Assembly: GCA_964525935.1 (NCBI GenBank)
Contig: CAZGJZ010000011.1
Span: 78,062 to 142,061, forward strand
Reading direction: 5' to 3'
DNA from: UBA2377 sp964525935
GTDB lineage: Bacteria; Verrucomicrobiota; Verrucomicrobiia; Opitutales; Opitutaceae
DNA: 64,000 nucleotides
Shown here: in pieces, positions 16,318 through 25,197 of the stretch
Layout: every line of letters begins with the position of its first letter
Position numbering within the stretch: position 1 is the stretch's first letter
Position numbers and translations under genes: made by a program
Notes under the pieces: generated by a model
Told to the model about the DNA's origin: nothing
What the model saw: the letters and a program-made list of their open reading frames with translations, nothing else
Databases searched by the model: none

Positions 16318-19300
16318 ATGCCGGATTGCATCCCATCCGACTTGCTGAATGCCGCCATTGAGCGTGGCCTGCTTGCACCTGGCGCTTCGCTTCGCCCCTT
16401 GGGGTCCGGCAATCAGGACCGCCGCCTGCACACCAGGCAATCTTGGGTCGCAAGCAGATCAACGGGCGGTGACCTTATTCTCACCCTCGGTTCCGAGTTA
16501 GGTCAGCTCGTGGCGCGACAGACGGAATTTGCCCGCTCCTGCCCCGCTTTGGTTCCTCCTCCGCTCCTTTTTATTTCCCGGCCCAGCGGCGATCTGCTTG
16601 TGGAATCATTTTGCCCTGATCCCGCCTTGGCGGCGTTGCCCATCGAAAATCCTTCGATCGCGCGGTGCGCCGCACAGGCTTTCAAATCCGCCTGCTCCGC
16701 GCTGGCACTGACCCAGGAACCCTCAACTGAGAGTGCCCGCCGCGCAGAATGGGATAGCTGGTCCGCCCAATTGGTCGCTCTCCCTTGCTGGCAAGAGACG
16801 GACGCCCAACTGCTCGCAAAGCATATCCTGCCTGCGCTTTACCCACATATCGCCATTGCTCCACCCGCGACCCGGTGGAGCAATGGCGATTTCACCGCCG
16901 ATAATCTGTTGGTCTCGGCTGGTGCCGTGCCCCGGCTCATCGACTTCGAGCATGCCCGGCGGACCCATTTTCACGCGGAAGACGCCGCTCATTTTTATAC
17001 GCTCTCCGCCATCGCTCGCCAGCATCCCACTCTTTTTACCCTGGCCTTGGCGCAGCCAGGTCCCGCCGTGCAGCTCTATTTCTGGCTTCGCCAGATTAAG
17101 CTCGAGGTCACACATAACACCCCTTCCTACGTTGCAGGTGTCTGGCCTCACCGCCTGGCTGTGGTGCGCCGCCTGGCCGAAGTGCTCCTGACGCTGGATA
17201 TGCGTGGGTGGTCCGTCCCGGCGCAGCAGCTTCTCTTCAACGTGGAGGCCGCTCGGTGGATTGGTGATGGCAGTCCTCGATTATTCCTTGCCGGTTGGTG
17301 CCATGCACCGACGAGCCCCACGGCCACGGCCGCCGTATTGCATGCCGGCGATCAGCTGTTGAGTGAGACTGCGTTACAGGTGCGCCCAGACGTCGGACAA
17401 CATTTATCGGATCTATGCGGCAGCCAAGTCAGCGGTTTTACTCTGGAACCCGTCCTACCTGGGCCGGACGTGACCGTGACTCTTTCACTGCGCGATGGAG
17501 AGGGAACTCTCTTGCCTTTCCGCACCCTGCGTTCGGCGGATCTTCCAGGTCGCGGGCCTTTCTTCCAAAACTACGCCACATGGGCTGAGCGGCATGATCC
17601 TGATCCTGTTTCAGCCACCACTTCATCGAACGGTCCCTCGTTTTCAGTGTTGGTGCCGGTCTATCGATCCGACCCTCTCTTTTTACGTGGCTGCGTCGAT
17701 TCCGTCGTTCGCCAGCATTATTCGCGTTGGGAACTTATCCTGATTGATGATGGTTCCGGAGATGCGGCACTGACCCAGTTGCTTGAGCAATGGGCACGCG
17801 CCGAAGCCCGCATCCGTGTATTACACCGCGCAGTCAATGGTGGCATAGCTCGTGCCACCAACGACGCGCTCGCCGCCGCTCGGGGCGATTTCATCGTCCT
17901 GCTCGACCACGACGATGTGCTCCGGCCACACGCTCTCGCCCAATTCGCCAGCCTCCTTGCCCACGATCCCTCCATCGACGTCACTTATTCAGATGAGGAA
18001 AAAATCTCCCCGGCCGGTGAACGCCTGTTGCCTTTCCTCAAACCAGCCTTTTCACCCGAATTTCTCCGCGGCGTGATGTATCCGGGCCATGCGCTATGTG
18101 TGCGCCGCTCCGTGGCCCATGCCGCCGGCGGCTTTGATCCCGCGTTTGATGGTGTGCAGGACTACGAGTTTTTCCTGCGTGTTTCCGAGCGCAATGTCCG
18201 CATCGTTCATCTGCCACGCATTCTTTACCAATGGCGCCAATCACCCGCGTCCAGCGCCCTGCATGGCAATGTAAAGGGCGATATGGACCGCAGACAGGCC
18301 GAGGCCGTTCAAGCGCATCTCCGGCGAATCGGAGATAATCGCCATGCGCGCGCGCTCGGCGGGCACCGGGTCCGCCTCGAGGCTCAACATACACCCACAT
18401 TCCAAGTCGTGTGGCATCAAGGATCCGCTGATATCATGCCTGCCTTGCGCGCAGTGGCCAAAGGCAGCATTGCCGATATTTTGGTGCTTCATTCATCCGG
18501 CTCCGAACCGCTCGATCAGGACAGCCTGCGGGAGCTGGCGACCCTCGCAGTCCTTCCCGACTCTGGCTGCGTGGGGCCATTGCTCATCTCCCAGCAATCC
18601 AAAGTCATCGCCAGTGGCCTTACGTTGGATGGCCATCAGCTCATCCCATTGATGGCCGGATTCGACGCCGATCATGACGGATACAACGGCTCATTGCGTT
18701 GCAGTCGCGAGGTTCTCGCCGTGCCTGCCCTTGGCGCGGCAATCCGTCGCGAGCTGCTTCTTTCGTCCGAGGCCGAAGATTGGGCTACATTCTGCCTGTC
18801 GCTTTCTGCTTCCGGTCTACATGCGCGCGTCTGCCCCGCGGCCCGGCTTGTGGCTGCAGCTCCCCTTGAGCCACTTAATGCAGGAAACTCCGCCCCAAAA
18901 ACTGACCCGTATTACAACCATCATTTTTCCCGGAAGCTGGGAGACTACAGTCTGGCCAGCCCACCTGCGCACCTCCCCGCCCCCAGCCGACAATCGATCT
19001 TTCACTTCGACGAGCTGCCGCCGACGTTTCTATCCGACGGGTGCGCAGCCATTCGCGGCTGGTGTTTCCGGCGCGACGGCCGTCGCGTGAAAATCCACGT
19101 GCGCCTAGGTCAGCAAAACTGGACGACCCTCTGTGACCAACCGCGTCCCGATGTGGCGGCAGCTCATCCCAACGGCCTGACGGACGGCCACTGCGGTTTT
19201 GCGCTTCGACTGCGCCTACCTGTCGGCTCCCACCAGCTTGTCCTTGAGTCCACCTGTGAAAACGAACCGCCAGAAGTCTTGCTGCGTCACAACATTGTTG

Positions 19301-20238
19301 TGACGCCCTTTGCTTCAATTGGGCGTATGCTATGGACCAAGCCTGAGAAATTACTCGCGCATCAATTTCCTGCTTGGCCCGTGCATATCCCCAGGGCGCT
19401 TAAACCCGACTCGTTTCCCACTATCCGATCAGCCGCGGGGAATATTCCAGCCATCACCGTTGTAACTCCATCGTTTCAACAAGGAGGTTTTTTGGAGGAA
19501 ACCTTGCGCAGCGTGCTCCATGAGCCTCCCGCTCAATTGACTTACATTGTGCAGGACGGTGGCTCGACTGACAACTCACTAGAAATCATTCAGCGTCATG
19601 CCCCGCGACTACACGCTTGGGCCAGTGCACCCGATCGTGGCCAGGCTGACGCCATCGCGCGTGCTTTTGCCCAAACGAGTGGTGCTCCCGATGACGTGAT
19701 GGCTTGGCTCAATTCGGATGATTTTTATCTACCCGGCGTCCTGCCCTTCATCGCAAGCTGGTTTGCCCGACACCCTGAAGTGGACGTAATCTACGGACAT
19801 CGAATTTTGGTCGACGAACATTCACGTGAGATCGGCCGGTGGTTCCTGCCGAAGCACGATGACTCTGTGCTACGACTAAACGACTTCGTGCCGCAGGAGA
19901 CGCTGTTCTGGCGGCGCAGAATTTGGGACCAAGCCGGCGGAATTGATCCCACGCTGAAATTCGCCATGGACTGGGATTTACTTTTGCGCTTCCAAGCCGC
20001 CGGCGCCCGCATCGTCCGTATTCCATATTTTCTCGCCTGTTTCCGCATCCACTCAGCTCAAAAAACTTCGACGCAGATAAATTCTGTAGGTCAGGCGGAA
20101 ATCGATTTCCTGCGTGCACGCACCTTTGGTCGCATCGTCTCCCCCGACGAGCTCGAATCCCATCCCCGCTTGCAGCGTTACCTGCGCCGTAGCGCCATAA
20201 CTGAATTTCTGTGGAAACTTGGTATCCGCGCGCCCTGA
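16318..20238 (+). CDS. Giant kinase-like / GW module / GT2 multi-domain protein
   Basis: A 1306-residue protein. Residues 1-300 resemble an aminoglycoside-phosphotransferase/WbdD-type kinase: the catalytic loop is SNGDFTADNLL (Asp191, Asn196) and the metal-binding motif is LIDFEHA (Asp209). The N-lobe is divergent and I cannot place the usual strand-3 lysine. Residues 318-410 form a GW module (LFLAGWCHA, SGFTLEP). Residues 441-670 are a GT2 with LLDHDDVLRP intact. Residues 715-870 look like a decayed second GT2 of the rhamnosyltransferase type (VLPDSGCVGPLL). A second GW module lies near 900-1000 (IRGWCFRRDG). A last GT2 runs from about 1044 (ITVVTPSFQQGG) with LNSDDFYLPG intact. It probably extends and caps the polymer in the cytoplasm. 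Confidence 0.88.
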   Translation: MPDCIPSDLLNAAIERGLLAPGASLRPLGSGNQDRRLHTRQSWVASRSTGGDLILTLGSELGQLVARQTEFARSCPALVPPPLLFISRPSGDLLVESFCPDPALAALPIENPSIARCAAQAFKSACSALALTQEPSTESARRAEWDSWSAQLVALPCWQETDAQLLAKHILPALYPHIAIAPPATRWSNGDFTADNLLVSAGAVPRLIDFEHARRTHFHAEDAAHFYTLSAIARQHPTLFTLALAQPGPAVQLYFWLRQIKLEVTHNTPSYVAGVWPHRLAVVRRLAEVLLTLDMRGWSVPAQQLLFNVEAARWIGDGSPRLFLAGWCHAPTSPTATAAVLHAGDQLLSETALQVRPDVGQHLSDLCGSQVSGFTLEPVLPGPDVTVTLSLRDGEGTLLPFRTLRSADLPGRGPFFQNYATWAERHDPDPVSATTSSNGPSFSVLVPVYRSDPLFLRGCVDSVVRQHYSRWELILIDDGSGDAALTQLLEQWARAEARIRVLHRAVNGGIARATNDALAAARGDFIVLLDHDDVLRPHALAQFASLLAHDPSIDVTYSDEEKISPAGERLLPFLKPAFSPEFLRGVMYPGHALCVRRSVAHAAGGFDPAFDGVQDYEFFLRVSERNVRIVHLPRILYQWRQSPASSALHGNVKGDMDRRQAEAVQAHLRRIGDNRHARALGGHRVRLEAQHTPTFQVVWHQGSADIMPALRAVAKGSIADILVLHSSGSEPLDQDSLRELATLAVLPDSGCVGPLLISQQSKVIASGLTLDGHQLIPLMAGFDADHDGYNGSLRCSREVLAVPALGAAIRRELLLSSEAEDWATFCLSLSASGLHARVCPAARLVAAAPLEPLNAGNSAPKTDPYYNHHFSRKLGDYSLASPPAHLPAPSRQSIFHFDELPPTFLSDGCAAIRGWCFRRDGRRVKIHVRLGQQNWTTLCDQPRPDVAAAHPNGLTDGHCGFALRLRLPVGSHQLVLESTCENEPPEVLLRHNIVVTPFASIGRMLWTKPEKLLAHQFPAWPVHIPRALKPDSFPTIRSAAGNIPAITVVTPSFQQGGFLEETLRSVLHEPPAQLTYIVQDGGSTDNSLEIIQRHAPRLHAWASAPDRGQADAIARAFAQTSGAPDDVMAWLNSDDFYLPGVLPFIASWFARHPEVDVIYGHRILVDEHSREIGRWFLPKHDDSVLRLNDFVPQETLFWRRRIWDQAGGIDPTLKFAMDWDLLLRFQAAGARIVRIPYFLACFRIHSAQKTSTQINSVGQAEIDFLRARTFGRIVSPDELESHPRLQRYLRRSAITEFLWKLGIRAP

Positions 20239-20300
20239 ACGCACCGCCACCGGACAATAGGCTTCACATCGGCAATCGCGGTGTTTGAGTCTTCAAGACG

Positions 20301-20861
20301 ATGAAGTCAGACCCCGCCGTGCCGGCTGATCGGCTGCACCTCCTTCGCCAGCAACTCATTCTGGCCCAAGTCCGAATCATGGAGCTGGAAGACACGCGCG
20401 ATGAACTTTCATCCCGCATTCCTGCGCTTGAAAAGATGCTTGCCCAAGCTCAGGCGCTCGCCGATCAGAAATCCGGCGAGGTCCTCCACTTCCAACGCGT
20501 CCATGCCGATCTGCAGCAGCAGTTCGACCATCTGAGACACATGCAGCATGTCACCAACCAAGCCCTCGAGGAAACCCGTGCCACTCTCGCCGTGACCGAC
20601 GGACGCGAGCAGGATCTGCTTAACGAAGTCGAATTGCTGCAAAACCTCATCGCCCGCCAAGCGGAGTTGTCCCGCGACCAGTTAGTTCAAATCGATTCCC
20701 TGGCCGCACAGCTCGCGACCGTCCATGAAGAAGCTGCCGCACGCCTTAAGCGTGTTACTCAGCTCGAGAGTGAGCAGCGCGCCCTCAAAACGTCGCGCAG
20801 CTGGCGGTGGACTGCCTGGTTGCGCGCCATTGAACGCACCGTCGGCAACCGCCAGCCATGA
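20301..20861 (+). CDS. Coiled-coil protein with amphipathic C-terminus (possible WbdD ruler part)
   Basis: A 186-residue protein that is almost entirely predicted coiled coil (about residues 8-160, heptads of Leu/Ile/Ala with many Gln, Glu and Arg). It ends in a basic, tryptophan-rich segment, SRSWRWTAWLRAIERTVG, likely to lie on a membrane or bind a partner. No enzymatic motif is seen. WbdD carries a C-terminal coiled coil that acts as a molecular ruler, then a segment that binds the membrane and the polymerase WbdA. This small protein has that same layout on its own gene, just after the kinase/GT2 gene, and the stop overlaps the next start (ATGA). The ruler function is inferred. Confidence 0.8.
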   Translation: MKSDPAVPADRLHLLRQQLILAQVRIMELEDTRDELSSRIPALEKMLAQAQALADQKSGEVLHFQRVHADLQQQFDHLRHMQHVTNQALEETRATLAVTDGREQDLLNEVELLQNLIARQAELSRDQLVQIDSLAAQLATVHEEAAARLKRVTQLESEQRALKTSRSWRWTAWLRAIERTVGNRQP

Positions 20862-22777
20862 TTCGGGTGCACGGTGAGATTGAGACCCCGCGGCCCTTGT
20901 GGGCTCGCGGCGGCTCGGTTTCGATTGCAGGCTGGTGTTTGATCGAGGGTTTGCCCGAAGCACCCGAAGTCCGTCTCAATACTTCCGTGGGCGTTGTCCC
21001 GATGACCGCCCGCATCAACCGACAGGATCTGGCGGCCATACACCCGTCGGAAACCGCCGCCGCTCGCTGCGGTTTCGTCATCTCCGGCCCATTAACGGGC
21101 GGAGTTCATCTCGCTCATTTCGAAGCCTGTCTTCCCGACGGCATGTGGCGTGAATTCAAATCCCTCAGCCTGACGGTTGAAGAGCCAGCTTTTGCCGCCG
21201 CCATTGAAGCACCCCTCGCCTCCGGCTTGGTGCAACAGCGCGAGTATGTTGAAGGCTGGGCGCTACATCCCAGATACGCGGCCCAGAAGCTGTTCCTGCG
21301 TTACGGTCACCAGGAAATCTCCTGCGACCCCGGGCGGTCGCGGAGCGATCTACCCGCTCTTTATCCTGAATCGCCTCACGCCACCGCGGCCGGTTTCAAA
21401 AGCCGCACGATTCTTTCCGCCGGACGTGGTGCGTTACGATTGAAAGCTCGTTTGAGCGATGGTTCGGTCGCCATTGCTCGCACTCCACTCCACGTCGATA
21501 TCCCCATCGACGAGCATCACGATGGCAGAATCGATTTCGCCGCCTCTCGTGTCGCACTGCCCGTTTCCCAACCTCGCACCCTGTCCCATTCTGGCTCCAA
21601 GCCGGAACAGCCACTCAACATTTTATTTGTCCTGCCCGGCAGCTTCGCGGCCAACAGTGCGCTCCACGTCGCAGCGCTTGCCAATGAGCTATCAGCCGGC
21701 GGCCATAGCTGCATCGTCGCCGTTTCCCATGACCTAGCCACCCTCGCCCACCACGCGGACCCGGCCTTTCGAGGCGTGCTTCACACGGAGACCACGACCA
21801 ATGGCGTAGCCTATCCAGATGGTCGCGGCCCTGCCATCATCCATGCTTGGACCACGCGCGAAAACGTCCGCCAAGTGACGGAAAGCCTTCAAGCACGCTA
21901 CGCCTCAAAGGTGCTTGTCCACCTTGAGGACAATGAACCCGAGTTGCTCTCCCTCTCCCTGAAACGCCCATTTCAGGAATTGGAGAAACTCCCCTCCTCC
22001 GAACTAGACCGGCTGGTGCCCAACGATCTGTCGCACCCTCACCGTAGTCGGGCGTTTCTTGCACGCGCTGATGGCATCACCGTCATCACGGACCGTCTTG
22101 CTGAATTTGCCCCTGCGGGGCGCCCAATCCACCTCCTCTGGCCAGCCGCGGACGCGCGCTATTTTCAACCACTGCCGCCTGCGGATACGTTTCGCCGAGT
22201 GCTCAATCGCACGGCCAATGAAACCGTCATTTTTTACCACGGCAACGTCCACGCCGCCAACGCCGCCGAAGTGCGCGAACTCTACGCGGCCGTGCTCCAG
22301 CTGAACCGTGCCGGCGAGCCCGTGACCCTCATTCGCACCGGCTTGGATGCAGCGGATTTCCTCGGTTCGCTTGCTGATGAAGTCGTGCCCCATGTCCTGT
22401 CCTTAGGCCAAATTCACCACCACCACCACCTGCCACCGCTTATGGCGTTGGCCGACATTTTCGTGCAACCGGGCAAATCCGATGCCTTCAACGACTACCG
22501 CTTCCCCTCCAAACTTCCTGAATTTTTCGCCATTGGCCGGCCCGTAATTCTGCCCCGCACAAATCTGGGGCTGCTCGTCCGGCACGGCATCGACGCCTAC
22601 GTGATTGATCAGGCCGATGCCACCGGCATCGGCATCGCCATCACCACCCTGCGCCATGATCCCGCGCTCTGCGAACGTCTCAGCCAAGGCGCGATTACCT
22701 TCGCCAAGGAACATTTCAGCTGGCGCCGCAGTGCGGAGGCTCTTGCCAAATTCTATCAGACACTGGCACCTTCTTGA
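20858..22777 (+). CDS. GW-module glycosyltransferase family 4
   Basis: A 639-residue protein. Residues 1-105 and 110-215 are two GW modules (SIAGWCLIEG with CGFVISGPL, then YVEGWALHP with AAGFKSR). The rest (about 245-635) is a GT4-like GT-B domain beginning NILFVLPGSFAANSALHVAAL, with PLMALADIFVQPG and FPSKLPEFFAIGRPVI in the donor half. The usual E-x7-E is represented by FPSKLPEF, so the first glutamate is replaced. A run of five histidines (bases 22415-22429) precedes the donor helix. It overlaps the coiled-coil gene by four bases. Confidence 0.85.
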   Translation: MIRVHGEIETPRPLWARGGSVSIAGWCLIEGLPEAPEVRLNTSVGVVPMTARINRQDLAAIHPSETAAARCGFVISGPLTGGVHLAHFEACLPDGMWREFKSLSLTVEEPAFAAAIEAPLASGLVQQREYVEGWALHPRYAAQKLFLRYGHQEISCDPGRSRSDLPALYPESPHATAAGFKSRTILSAGRGALRLKARLSDGSVAIARTPLHVDIPIDEHHDGRIDFAASRVALPVSQPRTLSHSGSKPEQPLNILFVLPGSFAANSALHVAALANELSAGGHSCIVAVSHDLATLAHHADPAFRGVLHTETTTNGVAYPDGRGPAIIHAWTTRENVRQVTESLQARYASKVLVHLEDNEPELLSLSLKRPFQELEKLPSSELDRLVPNDLSHPHRSRAFLARADGITVITDRLAEFAPAGRPIHLLWPAADARYFQPLPPADTFRRVLNRTANETVIFYHGNVHAANAAEVRELYAAVLQLNRAGEPVTLIRTGLDAADFLGSLADEVVPHVLSLGQIHHHHHLPPLMALADIFVQPGKSDAFNDYRFPSKLPEFFAIGRPVILPRTNLGLLVRHGIDAYVIDQADATGIGIAITTLRHDPALCERLSQGAITFAKEHFSWRRSAEALAKFYQTLAPS

Positions 22778-22798
22778 GGCTATCCGCTCCACCTGCTC

Positions 22799-24217
22799 AT
22801 GACCGCCCTGCCTGAAATCACCCGCCAGCACCTGGAAAAGGTGCAACAGTTCTATGACGCCGAGCCGACCCAAGCCAAGCCAGGCGGACGTGGCTACCGC
22901 CACCAACTCGCTCATTATTACAACCTGCTGATCCCGAGCGATGCGAGCATCCTGGAAGTCGGCTGCGGCGCCGGTGAATTACTCTCGCAATTGCGCGCCC
23001 GCCGCCGGGTCGGGATAGACCTCTCCATCCGACAGATTGAGGCCGCGCGGGCAAAGTTGCCGGAAGCAGAATTTCACGTGCAATCCGGCGAAGCCTTGGA
23101 ACTGGCCGAGCGTTTTGACTGCATCATCATTTCCGACACGCTGAATTTTGCCGCCGATGTGCAGCGCCTGTTTGAACAACTGCAGACCATGGCCCACGCG
23201 GATACGCGTGTGTTCGTGAATTTCCACAATTCCCTATGGCGTCCGGCCTTCGCGCTCCTCACCTGGCTTGGCCTCAAGGCCCGCCAACCGCAAAGCAGCT
23301 GGCTGGCCGCGTCTGACGTCCTCAATCTCATGCAACTCGCCGGTTGGAGTCCGATCAGCCAGCAGGGTCGACTCTTGCTACCCATTCGCCTCTTCGGCTT
23401 CGATACCCTGGTCAACCGTTGGTTCGCTCCGTTGCTCCAATGGTTTTGCGTGACCGTTTTTATCTCCGCCCGACCCGCCCGAGGCGCAGAGCAGAAGCCG
23501 CCAACGGTCTCCGTCATCATTCCCGCACGTAACGAGGCCGGCAATATCGCCGCCGCCGTGCATCGCACGCCCATCATGGGAGGCGGCACCGAACTCATCT
23601 TCGTCGAAGGGCATTCCCGTGACGATACTTGGGAAAAAATCCAACAAGTCGCCCGCGCCCACCCTTCGCTAAAAATCAAAATCATGCAGCAAACGGGCAA
23701 AGGCAAGGGCGACGCCGTGCGCATGGGTTTTGCCGCCGCAACCGGCGATATCCTCATGATCCTCGACGCGGATCTCACCATGCCACCCGAGGAATTGCCC
23801 AAATTCTATGAGGTTCTCGCAAGCGGTCGCGCCGAGTTCGCCAATGGGGTGCGCCTCGTCTACCCGATGGACAAAGAGGCCATGCAATTCCTCAACCTCT
23901 GCGCCAACAAAACCTTCGGCCTGATCTTTACCTGGCTGCTCGGTCAACCCGTAAAGGACACGCTCTGCGGCACCAAGGTGCTCACGCGTGCCCACTATGA
24001 AAAAATCGCCGCCAATCGCGCTTACTTCGGTGACTTCGATCCATTCGGCGACTTCGATCTGCTCTTCGGTGCGGCCAAGCTCAACCTCAAGATCGCGGAT
24101 GTGCCCATCCGCTATAAAGAACGCACCTATGGCACGACCAACATCCAACGCTGGAAACACGGCTGGCTGCTGTTGCGCATGGTGATGTTCGCTGCTCGCA
24201 AGCTCAAGTTCACCTGA
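22799..24217 (+). CDS. Fused methyltransferase and GT2 (polyprenyl-phosphate sugar synthase-like)
   Basis: A 472-residue fusion. Residues 1-215 are a class I methyltransferase (SILEVGCGAGELLSQL, RVGIDLS, FDCIIISDTLNF). Residues 235-472 are a GT2 of the dolichyl-phosphate-mannose synthase type: VSVIIPARNEAGNI, FVEGHSRDDT, GKGDAVRMGFAAA, metal motif LDADLTMPPEE, and VKDTLCGTKVL. Such GT2 domains move a sugar from a nucleotide to a polyprenyl phosphate on the cytoplasmic face. No C-terminal membrane helices are present. It could supply the GT39 enzymes nearby with lipid-phosphate sugar, with the other half methylating the same sugar. The link between halves is inferred. Confidence 0.88.
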   Translation: MTALPEITRQHLEKVQQFYDAEPTQAKPGGRGYRHQLAHYYNLLIPSDASILEVGCGAGELLSQLRARRRVGIDLSIRQIEAARAKLPEAEFHVQSGEALELAERFDCIIISDTLNFAADVQRLFEQLQTMAHADTRVFVNFHNSLWRPAFALLTWLGLKARQPQSSWLAASDVLNLMQLAGWSPISQQGRLLLPIRLFGFDTLVNRWFAPLLQWFCVTVFISARPARGAEQKPPTVSVIIPARNEAGNIAAAVHRTPIMGGGTELIFVEGHSRDDTWEKIQQVARAHPSLKIKIMQQTGKGKGDAVRMGFAAATGDILMILDADLTMPPEELPKFYEVLASGRAEFANGVRLVYPMDKEAMQFLNLCANKTFGLIFTWLLGQPVKDTLCGTKVLTRAHYEKIAANRAYFGDFDPFGDFDLLFGAAKLNLKIADVPIRYKERTYGTTNIQRWKHGWLLLRMVMFAARKLKFT

Positions 24218-24227
24218 GTCCCCTGCC

Positions 24228-25157
24228 GTGCCACTCTCGCCACGGAATGTCGACTTGGCCGTTTCGCGGCCGCAACGGCTGCTGATCACCGGCGGCCGGG
24301 GTCGCTTGGCCTCACTCATCGCTGATCATTTCAGTGCGTCGCCCCGATCCGTCCTGCTTTATTCACGCACCGGTAACGATGGGTTCAATCCGCTCGGTGA
24401 ACTGCTCCGTCCCGGCGCGCTTTCCGCCAATGACGTCCTGTTGCATCTCGCCTGGAGCACTTTACCGGCCACAGCCGGCCAAACTCTGGGTCTCGTTGAC
24501 AGCCCGGATCTGCGCCTGCTGGAAAACCTCCTCCACGCCTGCGCGGCGCGGCGCACTCATTTCATTTTTTTCTCCACCGGAGGGGCCATCTACGGCAACG
24601 CCCCGGGACGCTCCAATACCGAACAAGATGCTCCTCGGCCCATCGGCGCATACGGTTGCGCCAAGCTTGCCGCCGAAAGGCTGATCCATCAGATCGCCGC
24701 CCAATACGATCTCCCCTACACTATCCTGCGCATCTCCAATCCTTACGGCTACCCAGTGCCCAGCGGCCGCGCCCAAGGCATTATTCCCCATGCCATCCGG
24801 TGCGCCATCGAGCGCCAGCCCCTTACGCTTTGGGGTGATGGCCACGCTCAAAAGGATTTCCTGCACTACACCGATTTTCTTCGTGCGCTGGAACAGGTCA
24901 TCACCCGCCGATTGACAGGTATTTTCAATCTGTGCGCCGGCGAATCGCATCGCGTTGATGAAATCATTGCTTTCGTCGAAAAACATACCGGCGAAAAAAT
25001 CGTCACCCATCTCACGCCCGCCCCGGCTTGGGACGTGCAGGATAGCCGCCTCGACAATCGTCAGCTGGCATCCGCCACCGGCTGGCATCCGCAAGTTTCC
25101 CTCGATGAAGGTATTCGCCGCGCGGTGATCGCCTATCAGTCTCAAACACCTCTTTGA
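24228..25157 (+). CDS. NAD-dependent sugar epimerase/dehydratase
   Basis: A 309-residue extended SDR. It has the Rossmann glycine motif LLITGGRGRLAS and the catalytic set FFSTGGAIYG with YGCAKLAAE (Tyr-x3-Lys). LRISNPYG and KDFLHYTDF are typical of UDP-glucose 4-epimerase and related enzymes. The start is GTG 24228, eleven bases after the preceding stop. It probably makes a nucleotide sugar donor; the exact sugar cannot be read. It is the last plus-strand gene before the first opposite-strand GT39 gene, with a 40-base convergent gap. Confidence 0.88.
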   Translation: MPLSPRNVDLAVSRPQRLLITGGRGRLASLIADHFSASPRSVLLYSRTGNDGFNPLGELLRPGALSANDVLLHLAWSTLPATAGQTLGLVDSPDLRLLENLLHACAARRTHFIFFSTGGAIYGNAPGRSNTEQDAPRPIGAYGCAKLAAERLIHQIAAQYDLPYTILRISNPYGYPVPSGRAQGIIPHAIRCAIERQPLTLWGDGHAQKDFLHYTDFLRALEQVITRRLTGIFNLCAGESHRVDEIIAFVEKHTGEKIVTHLTPAPAWDVQDSRLDNRQLASATGWHPQVSLDEGIRRAVIAYQSQTPL

Positions 25158-25197
25158 GGCACAGGCTCATCGCCCACGCGACAAGCCTCGACCGTGC

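Noticed and set aside
22415..22429. Five consecutive histidine codons
   Set aside because: Looks like a His tag but sits inside a natural GT4 domain in frame; probably a chance or metal-binding loop.
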